From contig DASQSZ010000469.1 of NCBI GenBank assembly GCA_035642125.1, positions 1 to 26,573 of the forward strand: a stretch of DNA of 26,573 nucleotides, in the 5' to 3' direction. This stretch comes from CALAED01 sp937891035 (GTDB lineage Bacteria; Actinomycetota; Actinomycetes; Streptosporangiales; Streptosporangiaceae). The first letter of the stretch is position 1, and each line of letters begins with the position of its first letter. The notes under the pieces were generated by a model. That model had not been told where the DNA came from, did not search any database, and saw only the letters and a program-made list of their open reading frames with translations. The translations under genes were made by a program, and so were the position numbers. This document shows, one piece after another, positions 14,724-22,198 of this stretch.

Positions 14724-15389
14724 CTAGGCGGCGGGGGCGAGGCCGTTACGGTAGGCGAAGGCGACCAGCTGGGCCCGGTTCCGCAACTCGAGCTTGTGCC
14801 GGATCCGGTAGATGTGGGTACGCACGGTCGCCTCGGTGATCTGGAGCTCTTTGGCGATCTCCAGCCCGGACATGCCGCGGGCGACCAGGCCGAGCACCTC
14901 CCGTTCGCGCGGGCTGAGGCCGGCCACGGCGAGGTTCACCTGCCCGTTCGGCCGAGCCGCGCGCTCAAAGAACCAGTCGAGGAGCTTGCGGCTAACGCAC
15001 GGAGCCAGCATCGCCTCGCCGGCCGCGACCACGCGCACGGCGGTGGCCATCTCGTCGGTGCCGGTCTCTTTGACGACGAGGCCCATGGCGCCCGCCTCCA
15101 GGAAGCTCATGATCTTCACGTCGTCGTCGCGGGGGGTGAACACCAGCACGCTCGGCGCCGGTTCAATGGGTTCCCGCTGGAGGCGACGCGTCAGTTCGAC
15201 GCCCGACAGCCCGGACAGCGTCGCGTCCGTGATGACGACATGGGGGTGCAGGCGGCGCGTCATGACCAGCGCCTCGATGCCGCTGTCCGTGGTGCCCACG
15301 ACCTCGATGTCGGGTTCGGCCGCGAGAACGGTCCGCATGCCCTCGCGTACCACGGGCAGCGCGTCGCAGACCAATACACGCGTCGCCAT
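14724..15389 (-). CDS. NarL/FixJ-family response regulator (orphan)
   Basis: A 221-aa two-component transcription regulator. The receiver domain (about 1-120) has the phospho-acceptor Asp55 in 'VVITDATLSG', the conserved Thr in 'VLVFTPRDDD' and the Lys in 'LVVKETG'. The acidic pair near the N-terminus is Asp9-Ala10 instead of the usual Asp-Asp, so one metal-pocket acid is missing. A LuxR-type HTH fills about 150-215 ('LSPREREVLGLVARGMSGLEIAKEL', key LSPREREVL and TVRTHIYRI). AGGGAG five bases before ATG 15389 sets the start over the in-frame ATG two codons upstream. No histidine kinase lies nearby, so the partner is unknown. The next gene on this strand also carries a receiver domain. Confidence 0.92.
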   Translation of the reverse strand: MATRVLVCDALPVVREGMRTVLAAEPDIEVVGTTDSGIEALVMTRRLHPHVVITDATLSGLSGVELTRRLQREPIEPAPSVLVFTPRDDDVKIMSFLEAGAMGLVVKETGTDEMATAVRVVAAGEAMLAPCVSRKLLDWFFERAARPNGQVNLAVAGLSPREREVLGLVARGMSGLEIAKELQITEATVRTHIYRIRHKLELRNRAQLVAFAYRNGLAPAA

Positions 15390-15705
15390 GATCACTCCCT
15401 GGATTCACCTGGCGTCAATGATCATGCCAGCGCGGCGCCCTGAAAGCCTTTCTAGGCGCGAAGGCACAATGTTCTTCGTGCCTTTCGGAAAAGAGCGGGT
15501 ACCGGCAGTTTGCAACTCGACCGATTCGGCCGGAGTATCTCGAACCGCGGCGGGAGATAAAAATCCGGTCTCCCAAGCCGCAAGCGTCATGATCGAAAAT
15601 TATGATCCAGTGACCGCCGAGTCAATGGCGCCGCGCCCCGGCCGTGGTGACTTATCGAAGTTTACGCCGTACTCGGCCAACTCTGTCCGTGCCGGCGTGC
15701 ATCAT
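15390..15705. other. Gap with an inverted repeat
   Basis: No supported gene. AAGGCAC (15461-15467) and GTGCCTT (15478-15484) form a 7-bp repeat with a 10-nt spacer, about 80 bp upstream of the NarL-type regulator. It could be an operator or a weak terminator of the upstream flavoprotein gene. Confidence 0.3.
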
Positions 15706-17352
15706 TCAGGTGTTGGCCTGATACTGATGCAGCAGTGTCACCGCCATCGCGCCCTCGCCCACGCTCGAGGCGATGCGCTTGACCGAGCCGGCCCTGGCGT
15801 CCCCGACGGCGAACACACCGGGCATGCTGGTCTCGAGGAGCAATGGGTCCCGAGGCAGGTCCCAGCCGGGCAGTTCCTCGCGCGGGCGCAGATCGGGTCC
15901 GGTCAGCAAGTAGCCGTCGTTGTCGCGGCACACCGCGCCATCGAGCCAGTCGGTGCGCGGCCGCGCACCGATGAAGGTGAAGACGTTCTCGGCCTCCTCC
16001 GTGGTGACCGTGTCGTCGTCCAGCTTGTGCAGGGTGATGCGCTCGAGCCGGTCGGTGCCGTCGACCGCGATCAACTTGGTACGCGGCCACACCGCGATGT
16101 TGGCGGTGGCCTCGATGTCCTCGAGGAGATAGCGCGACATCGTGGCCTCGAGACCGTCCGACCTGATCAGCATGACGACCTGTTGAGCGTGCTGGGCGAA
16201 GTGCAGCGCGGCCTGGCCGGCGGAGTTCGCGCCGCCGACGATCCACACCCGTTGCCCCTTGCACGACGTGGTCTCGGCCGTGGTCGCGCCGTAGTAAATG
16301 CCCGCCCCTTCGAAGCGCTCCGCGCCATCGGCGTCGAGCCGCCGATACGACAGCCCGGGGGCCAGTATGATCATCCCCGCGCTGATCTCTCGCCCATCGG
16401 AGAGCGTGAGGATCTTCGCCCGGCCCGCCGAGCGCAGCGCGACCGCCGCCACCGGCGAAAGGAGATCCGCGCCGAAGCGGCGCGCCTGGGCCACCGCCCG
16501 CCGGGTCAGTTCGGCTCCGGAGATCCCCGCGGGAAACCCGAGGTAGTTCTCGATCCGGCTGGACATCCCGGCCTGCCCGCCCGGGACGTAGGCGTCGAGC
16601 AGCAGCGTGGACAGCCCTTCTGAGGACGCGTAGACGGCCGCGGCGAGACCGGCCGGCCCGCCTCCGACGATGGCCACGTTGTAGTGCGGGCGGCTGGCCT
16701 CGCTGTTCAGGCCGAGCACCTTGACCAGGTCGGTCGTGCTCGGCCGGACGAGCTTGGTGCCGTCGGGCAGCAGGACCGCGGGGAGTTCGGTCTCGGCGAC
16801 GTCCGTGACCGTGTCGCGCTCGACGTCGAGGAAGCGGAACGGCTGGTGATGGCGGGTGAGGAAGTCCCGCAGATGATGGGTGGCCGGTACGAACCGGTGG
16901 CCGACGAGCTGGATGCCCGCGTACGGCGGCTGGTAGGAGGCCTGCCATTCATCCAGCAGTTCGTCGAGCACCGGGTAGAGCCGCTCCTCCGGCGGCTCCC
17001 AGGGCTTGACCAGGTAGTGATCGAGCCGCACCCGGTTGATCGCGGCGATGGCCACGCCGGTGTCGGCGTACGCGGTCAGCAGCACGCGGCGGGTGGTGGG
17101 GAAGCGGCCGAGCGACTCGGCGAGGAAGTCGACTCCCGGCATCTCCGGCATCCGCTGGTCGACAAGCAGCAGCGCGGGCTCTTCGCGGCGTTCGCGCAGG
17201 GTGTCGAGGATGCGCAGGCCCTCGCTCGCCGACGTTGAAGCGATCACTCGGTAACGATCTTGATAAGCTCGAGTCAGGTCGCGTCGGATGGCTCGCAGCA
17301 CATGCGGGTCGTCGTCGACGGCGAGCAATACCGGACGGTGGGACTCAAGCAT
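15706..17352 (-). CDS. Receiver - thioredoxin-fold - thioredoxin-reductase-like fusion
   Basis: A 548-aa cytosolic flavoprotein with three parts. Residues 1-125 are a response-regulator receiver with all key residues (Asp13-15, Asp65, Thr93, Lys116). About 145-215 resembles a thioredoxin/glutaredoxin fold ('HHLRDFLTRHHQPFRFLDVE', 'PAVLLPDG') but has no cysteine pair. About 222-545 is a thioredoxin-reductase-like domain with the FAD motif GGGPAG (230-235), 'GGQAGMSSRIENYLGFP', an NADPH motif 'IVGGANSAGQAA' and C-terminal 'GVFAVGDARAGSVKR'. The redox CATC of true thioredoxin reductases is replaced by Gly355-Ala-Thr-Thr358, so disulfide reduction by that route is excluded. ATG 17352 has only a weak GGA ribosome site. 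It probably transfers NADPH electrons to another acceptor under phospho-signal control. Confidence 0.9.
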   Translation of the reverse strand: MLESHRPVLLAVDDDPHVLRAIRRDLTRAYQDRYRVIASTSASEGLRILDTLRERREEPALLLVDQRMPEMPGVDFLAESLGRFPTTRRVLLTAYADTGVAIAAINRVRLDHYLVKPWEPPEERLYPVLDELLDEWQASYQPPYAGIQLVGHRFVPATHHLRDFLTRHHQPFRFLDVERDTVTDVAETELPAVLLPDGTKLVRPSTTDLVKVLGLNSEASRPHYNVAIVGGGPAGLAAAVYASSEGLSTLLLDAYVPGGQAGMSSRIENYLGFPAGISGAELTRRAVAQARRFGADLLSPVAAVALRSAGRAKILTLSDGREISAGMIILAPGLSYRRLDADGAERFEGAGIYYGATTAETTSCKGQRVWIVGGANSAGQAALHFAQHAQQVVMLIRSDGLEATMSRYLLEDIEATANIAVWPRTKLIAVDGTDRLERITLHKLDDDTVTTEEAENVFTFIGARPRTDWLDGAVCRDNDGYLLTGPDLRPREELPGWDLPRDPLLLETSMPGVFAVGDARAGSVKRIASSVGEGAMAVTLLHQYQANT

Positions 17353-17628
17353 AAGAATTCCGATCGCTTCGACTTCACGCGCATGACAAGGTGGACCGGC
17401 GAGCGGCCTCCCGCGTATTCTGCGACATGCGGACTTTGCCGTATAGCGGCACATCACGAAGTGCGTCCGCGCACATTCATTCCTCCGCTTGCGTTGCTCC
17501 CCGAAAATACCCGGCCGAGCCGATTACCGGCGCCCCGGCGGGCAGCTCGAAGGCGCCGGCAAGAGCGCAATTCGAGGGTCCCGCAAACGCCCGAATTCTT
17601 CGGGCCACCTCGGTCGGTGGGCCTCTCG

Positions 17629-18633
17629 TTAGTGGCGGATGGAGCTCTGAGATGACGGGGGCGGCTCGGCGACGGTAGCGCTGAGCCAGCTCATCGCGGC
17701 CTTGCCGGACACGACCCGGCTGGTCAAGGTGCCCACGTCGGTGATCGTGATGATGATCTCGTCGCCGGCCAGCAATGTGAAGGGGAGATCGGGGACAAGC
17801 GAGGTACCCGTCGCGAGCACGACGCCGTCGGGAAAGTCGTCCGCGCGGAACAGGTAACGCACGAGGTCGTCGAACCTGCGCTGCAGGAGGCTGGTGGCGG
17901 CGCTGCCGGTCCACGCCTGCGCGCCGTCGCGGCGGATGGTCAGGGTGATGTCGAGGTCGTACGGGTCGGTGATCTCCCAGGCGGGGCGGATCGCCGGGCC
18001 GGCGGCGCAGCCGCCGAGATAGATCTTCGCCTGCGGAAGGTACAGCGGGTTCTCGCCCTCGATGGTCCGCGAGCTCACGTCGTTGACGACGGTGTAACCG
18101 ACGATTTCGGCGTGCCGGTTCACCACGAGGCCGAGTTCGGGCTCGGGTACGTCGATGCCCGAGTCGGTGCGGATCGCAACCGTCTCGCCGTCGCCGGTCA
18201 CGCGCCAGGCCGCGGACTTGAAGAACAGTTCTGGCCGCTCTGCTTCGTAGACCTGCTGGTAGACATCGGCTGCCCGTTCGCTCTCGACGACCCTGGCCTC
18301 CCGGGAGCGGTGATAGGTGACCCCGGCCGCCCAGACTTCCATGTGACCGTCGACCGGTGGAAGCAGCCGGACCGCGGCGGCGTCGTGTCGCGGCCCCTCG
18401 GCACCAACACAGCGCTCGCGCAGCGAGGCGGCCGGAAGCCGGAGCATTTCCCCGATGCCGCTCACCCCGGTCAGTTCGGTGACGGTGACGCCGTCCGTGA
18501 CCCCCACAGCGCTCTCATTGGCTTCGTCGGCGTGTCCTCGTACTTCCTGATCGGTCGACCCGTTGGCCTGAACAGGTCCGGCGGGCAGCGGAAAGCCGCC
18601 GGCGGGAGGGGCGACGAAGCGGACGATGTGCAT
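17629..18633 (-). CDS. Fumarylacetoacetate-hydrolase-family protein (KdaD/AraD1-like)
   Basis: A 334-aa enzyme of the FAH superfamily, which acts on 2-keto-acids by hydrolysis, hydration or decarboxylation, or by dehydration of 2-keto-3-deoxy sugar acids. The catalytic metal ligands are visible as Glu164 and Glu166 (VPEPELGLV) and Asp185 (VVNDVSSR). The 19-residue spacing and 'SSRTIEGENPLYLPQAKIYLGGCAAGPAI' style segment (key EGENPLYLPQAK) resemble the 2-keto-3-deoxy-arabinonate dehydratase type rather than fumarylacetoacetase. The start at 18633 follows GAGG in GCGAGGATCTCC; the open frame upstream lacks support. A 19-bp palindrome lies 43 bp upstream of the start, suggesting dedicated regulation. 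It is divergent from the MEDS-STAS gene. Confidence 0.88.
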   Translation of the reverse strand: MHIVRFVAPPAGGFPLPAGPVQANGSTDQEVRGHADEANESAVGVTDGVTVTELTGVSGIGEMLRLPAASLRERCVGAEGPRHDAAAVRLLPPVDGHMEVWAAGVTYHRSREARVVESERAADVYQQVYEAERPELFFKSAAWRVTGDGETVAIRTDSGIDVPEPELGLVVNRHAEIVGYTVVNDVSSRTIEGENPLYLPQAKIYLGGCAAGPAIRPAWEITDPYDLDITLTIRRDGAQAWTGSAATSLLQRRFDDLVRYLFRADDFPDGVVLATGTSLVPDLPFTLLAGDEIIITITDVGTLTSRVVSGKAAMSWLSATVAEPPPSSQSSIRH

Positions 18634-18675
18634 GGAGATCCTCGCTTTCGGTCGCGCTGCGGGTTTGATTGTGGG

Positions 18676-18694
18676 CTGGACTCGACAAGTCCAG
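18676..18694. promoter_or_regulatory. 19-bp operator-like palindrome upstream of the FAH gene
   Basis: CTGGACTCGACAAGTCCAG is a perfect 7-bp inverted repeat around a 5-bp centre, 43 bp before the FAH-family start codon and within the 367-bp divergent region (18634-19000). Position and symmetry suit a dimeric repressor such as an IclR- or GntR-family protein. The rest of the divergent region contains no gene. Confidence 0.55.
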
Positions 18695-19000
18695 CGGCCG
18701 CGATCATGCGCGCGATGTGCCAGGGGTGCCTGGGCCCGCGCCGCGGGCCGGTCGGCATGGTCGATGCCGTCGCCTGAAAGGGGCCCCTGATGATCGTAGT
18801 GAACACCGACCGGGCGCGGGCGCAAAGCCGCTTTCCGCCCAGTGGGTAAGTCAGGCCACCTTTTCGGAAGTATGCGGTCCGTTGGAACCCGCTCTGCCCG
18901 CTGATCTGGGCGTATGGTGAGGAATGCGCGGGTGCTCCGGCCCGAGGCTCCTGTCGAATCGGGGGTCTCCATGGTCATGGCAGGAGGGGAGGGGAGGCTT

Positions 19001-19819
19001 GTGCGGAACAACGGCATGCACGTCGAGCTGATCGGCATGGCACCCCATGACCACATCGGCTGGGTCTTCAGCGGGCCCGATCAGTTCGCGGTGTTGGCCA
19101 GGAAGTTCCTGAAAGACGGAGCGGCGATGGGCGAGCGGCTGATCTATGTGGCCGAGGGCCCTGGCAGCGACGGGCCCGGCGGCCTGGACGATCTCATCGA
19201 TGCCGGCGTTCTCCAGGTGCGGAGCATCGCGGAGATCTATGGACCGTCCGGCATTGTCGATGCGGTTCGTCAGCGTGCCGTCTTCGCCGAGGCCTTGGCG
19301 CAGGCGCAGGCCGATGGGTACGCGGGGATTCGGGTGGCCGCGGACAACACGCCATTGCTGAATGATGAGCGGCGTTTCGCGGCCTGGCTGCGATGGGAAC
19401 TGGTCGCCGATCGCTTTATGTCGGAGAACCCGGTCACCGGATTGTGCGCCTTCGACCGAGAACGAGTCGACATCGATCGGCTGCGTCATACCGCAACGCT
19501 GCATCCGCTCTTGTCGAGCACGAGTCCGATGCCTCAGTTTCAGCTGTTCGCCGACGACGGGTCGTTGTATGCCGAAGGTGATCTCGACACCTCCGCCGTG
19601 CAGCGGATCGCGTGGGCGCTGCCTCATCTGCCCGTCGGCACGGGCGTGGTCATCGATCTCGAGGTGACCACGTTCGTGAGCAACGCGGCCTTCCGCAACC
19701 TTCACAGAATCGCCCAGACGGGCATAGACGTCACCATCCGCGGCGCGGCATCGGCCACCCGGCCGCTCATGAAGATCGTCAGCCCATCCCACCCACACCT
19801 CAGCTTCGTCGCCCCTTAG
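19001..19819 (+). CDS. MEDS-domain sensor with C-terminal STAS-like domain
   Basis: A 272-aa protein. The N-terminal about 175 residues match the MEDS (DcmR-type sensory) domain, starting 'HDHIGWVFSGPDQFAVLARKFL' with 'GERLIYVAEG' and ending 'NTPLLNDERRF..WLRWELVADRFM'-like sequence. The C-terminal about 85 residues look like a STAS fold ('LYAEGDLDTSAVQRIAWAL', 'GVVIDLEVTTFVSNAAFRNL'). Where anti-sigma antagonists have Asp-Ser-Ser-Gly, this has Ser-Asn-Ala-Ala, so the phosphorylatable serine seems lost. Such proteins are thought to sense small molecules and steer sigma-factor partners or STAS networks. The start GTG 19001 has GGAGGGGAGGGGAGG just upstream; the frame stays open to ATG 18914. 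Confidence 0.8.
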   Translation: MRNNGMHVELIGMAPHDHIGWVFSGPDQFAVLARKFLKDGAAMGERLIYVAEGPGSDGPGGLDDLIDAGVLQVRSIAEIYGPSGIVDAVRQRAVFAEALAQAQADGYAGIRVAADNTPLLNDERRFAAWLRWELVADRFMSENPVTGLCAFDRERVDIDRLRHTATLHPLLSSTSPMPQFQLFADDGSLYAEGDLDTSAVQRIAWALPHLPVGTGVVIDLEVTTFVSNAAFRNLHRIAQTGIDVTIRGAASATRPLMKIVSPSHPHLSFVAP

Positions 19820-19903
19820 CGGCCGCGCCGAACACGCGCATGTCGGTCGCGTCGGCAGCGGTGGCGAGCGGTGCGAGTCAGCGCCCGAGCCGCACGGACT
19901 GCC

Positions 19904-19933
19904 GCGGTCGCTGCCCCTGCCCGCAGCGACCGC
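19904..19933. terminator. Bidirectional terminator between convergent genes
   Basis: GCGGTCGCTGC (19904-19914) and GCAGCGACCGC (19923-19933) form a perfect 11-bp stem with an 8-nt loop, flanked by further short complementary bases. It lies between the MEDS-STAS stop (19819) and the stop of the minus-strand membrane protein (20015). Confidence 0.8.
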
Positions 19934-20014
19934 CGTGCCGCGAACCCGCCGTGCGGTTGTGCTGTCCGGTGGTGCGTCACCGGGCGTCGGTACGGGCACG
20001 CCTCGATGAAGGAC

Positions 20015-20467
20015 TTACGCCCGACCGTTCACCAACACGGAGTCGGCTGCACGGTGAGGATCATCTCGCAACCCGGGTTTCCGGACGGTGAAGAATCCGA
20101 CGAGTGCCGCCAGCGTGGCCACGCCCTCACCCACCAGGCTGATCGTCTTGTCGGCGGACCAGGCCGGGTCGTACATGCGGGGAATCGGGCCCAGCTGGCC
20201 AAAGTCGACGTAGTAGTAGAGCAGCAAGGCCCCGACCGCGCTCGTCGCGACCAAGAACGCCAGCGCGTAGGTCCATCTACGCGCCCAGGCCAGGACGAGC
20301 AGCCCCGCCAGGGCTGCCGCGACCGCCTCGGCGCGGAACAGGACATCCCCGCCGATGGCGCCGCTGGGCGCGTTGGGCCCCGGCGCCATGTCCGGTGCGA
20401 ATCGCCAGTGTACGAAGGCGTCGGCCGCGAGCCCTGCGGCCACAAGAATACGAAGAAGAACACCCAT
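20015..20467 (-). CDS. Small four-helix membrane protein, unknown
   Basis: A 150-aa integral membrane protein with four predicted hydrophobic segments (about 3-20, 45-62, 66-88 and 110-126) and short polar loops. It has no enzyme motif and a short charged C-terminal tail. It resembles the many DoxX-like or uncharacterised four-TM actinobacterial proteins, but I cannot place it in a family. The start ATG 20467 has only AAGG one base before it, while TACTAA sits a few bases upstream, so leaderless transcription is possible. It lies about 225 nt downstream of the glycosyltransferase on the same strand and need not be co-transcribed. Confidence 0.75.
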   Translation of the reverse strand: MGVLLRILVAAGLAADAFVHWRFAPDMAPGPNAPSGAIGGDVLFRAEAVAAALAGLLVLAWARRWTYALAFLVATSAVGALLLYYYVDFGQLGPIPRMYDPAWSADKTISLVGEGVATLAALVGFFTVRKPGLRDDPHRAADSVLVNGRA

Positions 20468-20693
20468 ACCTTAGTAAACGGCTGTATCGGCGCTGCGGCT
20501 CAATCGCGGCCGAAACAGCCGCAACCCTCCCTCCACGGACAGTATGCTCGCCCTCCGCCGGGGTGCGCGACCCCCGATTTGTTGGGTGGGTCTCGGCCGG
20601 GAGCGTGATTTGTTTGGTCGGGTCGGTGACCGCGGCGCGCCGAGGCGAGCTGAAGGGGCGGTGACGAGGCCGGGCGCCCGTGATTTCGGTGCG

Positions 20694-21770
20694 TCATGGC
20701 AACGCCGCCGCTGTGTCCGCCCGGCCCTTTTCGTACACCACGAGCCCGGACGACAGCCGAAGCGGAACCAGGACAAGCTCGACGACCAAAGCCTTCCAGG
20801 CGTAGTAGAGGTTGACGGCCTTGGTCGGGTAGAGGCACGGCAGGCTGACCATCACTCGCCACACCGGTACGCCACGTCGTCGGGCGCCGTACAGCAGCGG
20901 TGGCAAGGTCAAGGCGAGCTCGGCGCCGAACCACCACGCCAAGGTGCCGGCGAGTGATTTGTGCAGCACCAACGTGACGATGAACGGCGTCGCCCACCAC
21001 AGGGGTGCGGTGATGATCTCCAGGACCGCCAGGATGATCCACAGCGCCAGCAACGGCTTGCGGGTGATGAGCCTGGGCAGGTGCAGCCGGACGTTCTGGA
21101 AGAAGCCGGCCATCCACCGCCACACCTGCTTGCGGAGGTAGGTCAGGGTCTCGGGGTCGGCCGCCCAGGCGACCGCGCCGCTGACGTAGACCGCCTTGCG
21201 GCCCGCGATCTGCTGCGACCAGGTGAGGTCCATGTCCTCGACGATGGTGCGCTCGGGGAAACCGCCGAAGGCCACCAGCGTCTCGCGCCGAAACGCCGAG
21301 CAGCACCCCGAGCACACCACCGGACTGTTCGCCGCGTGCTGGATCGGGCGATGCCAGTGGAAGCCGAACAGGTACTCGATGGACCGGCCGCGTTCCCAGA
21401 CCGTTCGGGTGAAGCGGGTCTGCACGTTGCCGGCCGCGACGACCACGGCGGGATCGGCGAAGACCGGCGCGATCTTTTCCAGATAGTCGGGCGCGAGCAC
21501 GGTGTCGGCGTCTACCGCCACCACGAGATCGGTCGCGCAGTGCGGCAGGGCGTGGTTTTGCGCCTTGGCCTTGCTGCCCAGGTTGCGCGGGGGAGTGAGC
21601 ACGGTGACGCCATAAGCCCGCGCGACCTCGCCGGTGCGGTCGGTCGACCCGTCGTCGACCACGATGATCTCGTCGGCCGGCACCGTCTGCCGGAGGATGG
21701 ACTCGAGCGTCGCCGGCAACCCGGCCTCTTCGTTGTGCGCCGGCACGATGACCGTCACGGAGAGCGTCAC
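20694..21770 (-). CDS. Family 2 glycosyltransferase, processive type
   Basis: A 358-aa membrane-associated GT2 enzyme. The catalytic GT-A domain spans about 1-230. It shows all the elements of processive beta-glycan synthases (NodC, hyaluronan, poly-GlcNAc, cellulose): Asp39-Asp40 (VVDDGS), DAD at 87-89, the general base Asp179 in 'VEDMDLTW', and QxxRW as Gln215..Arg218-Trp219. Three or four hydrophobic segments follow (about 240-340). It likely polymerises a sugar from a UDP donor and extrudes it. The GTG start at 21770 overlaps the stop of a 40-aa membrane ORF in the string GTGA, so the two are translationally coupled. The usual N-terminal membrane helix of the family is missing from this frame and appears in that small ORF. 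Confidence 0.9.
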   Translation of the reverse strand: MTLSVTVIVPAHNEEAGLPATLESILRQTVPADEIIVVDDGSTDRTGEVARAYGVTVLTPPRNLGSKAKAQNHALPHCATDLVVAVDADTVLAPDYLEKIAPVFADPAVVVAAGNVQTRFTRTVWERGRSIEYLFGFHWHRPIQHAANSPVVCSGCCSAFRRETLVAFGGFPERTIVEDMDLTWSQQIAGRKAVYVSGAVAWAADPETLTYLRKQVWRWMAGFFQNVRLHLPRLITRKPLLALWIILAVLEIITAPLWWATPFIVTLVLHKSLAGTLAWWFGAELALTLPPLLYGARRRGVPVWRVMVSLPCLYPTKAVNLYYAWKALVVELVLVPLRLSSGLVVYEKGRADTAAALP

Positions 21771-21889
21771 GGCCGCCTCCGGCCCGGCTTGGCGAGGCGT
21801 CGCCTGATCGCGTGCCCGGCGAGGGCGGTGAGCCCGATCACGCCGTAGACGAGTGTGCTGAAGCCGATGATGGGCAGGCCGCCATGCAT
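21767..21889 (-). CDS. 40-aa membrane peptide coupled to the glycosyltransferase
   Basis: A short ORF on the minus strand: ATG at 21889, TGA at 21767-21769. GAAAGGG stands seven bases before the ATG. The peptide begins MHGGLPIIGFSTLVYGVIGL, forms one transmembrane helix (about residues 5-25), and ends in an arginine-rich cytoplasmic tail (RRRLAKPGRRRP). Its stop overlaps the glycosyltransferase start in GTGA. The helix-plus-basic-tail is exactly what precedes the catalytic domain in one-piece GT2 synthases. This is either a natural split subunit or a frameshifted N-terminus. Confidence 0.7.
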   Translation of the reverse strand: MHGGLPIIGFSTLVYGVIGLTALAGHAIRRRLAKPGRRRP

Positions 21890-22058
21890 CTCGGGACCCT
21901 TTCACGAGGGGATGGCCCAGCGGTCGCTGGACGTGGCAGCCATCTTCGAAGGGCTGTGACGACTCCGTACAGACTCGAGCCCGACTGTGGATAACGCTCC
22001 TGGCGGGGCGGCGGCCGGGCCGCGATCAGCCATGCGAGCCGCAAACAGGACGGGGCCG

Positions 22059-22113
22059 CGCCGAGCCGCAGCCGAGCCGCATCCGGTTCGCATCCGGTTC
22101 GCATCCGATCAGG
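22059..22113 (+). promoter_or_regulatory. Five 11-bp tandem repeats, possible SARP box
   Basis: Five consecutive 11-bp units run CGCCGAGCCGC, AGCCGAGCCGC, ATCCGGTTCGC, ATCCGGTTCGC, ATCCGATCAGG. Units 1-2 and 3-4 are near-identical or identical, and unit 5 shares ATCCG. Direct repeats on an 11-bp helical period just upstream of a -10 are the known binding architecture of SARP/AfsR regulators. A possible -10 (TATCTC) starts at 22116. The secreted-protein gene begins at 22199, and a SARP gene lies at 23341. The remaining divergent gap (21890-22058) holds no gene. Confidence 0.5.
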
Positions 22114-22198
22114 TCTATCTCTGTTGAAAGCAGTTCATGCGTGTGCGGTCAACGGGGGCCGCAGCCGCGGGGGCAACCATCAGGTAAGGAGTGACGAC

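Noticed and set aside
14812..16623. Plus-strand open frame of 603 codons
   Set aside because: It covers two well-supported minus-strand genes and the gap between them; no domain is seen and the composition is shadow-like.
18836..18852. GTGGGTAAGT as a possible stress-sigma -10 element upstream of the MEDS gene
   Set aside because: No convincing -35 at the right distance was found; a match of this length is weak in GC-rich DNA.
20671..20680. CGGGCGCCCG palindrome just after the glycosyltransferase stop
   Set aside because: It is a gapless palindrome that cannot form a hairpin loop and is common by chance at this GC content.
22070..22113. Tandem repeats considered as a CRISPR fragment
   Set aside because: Units are 11 bp with no spacers and no cas genes nearby.
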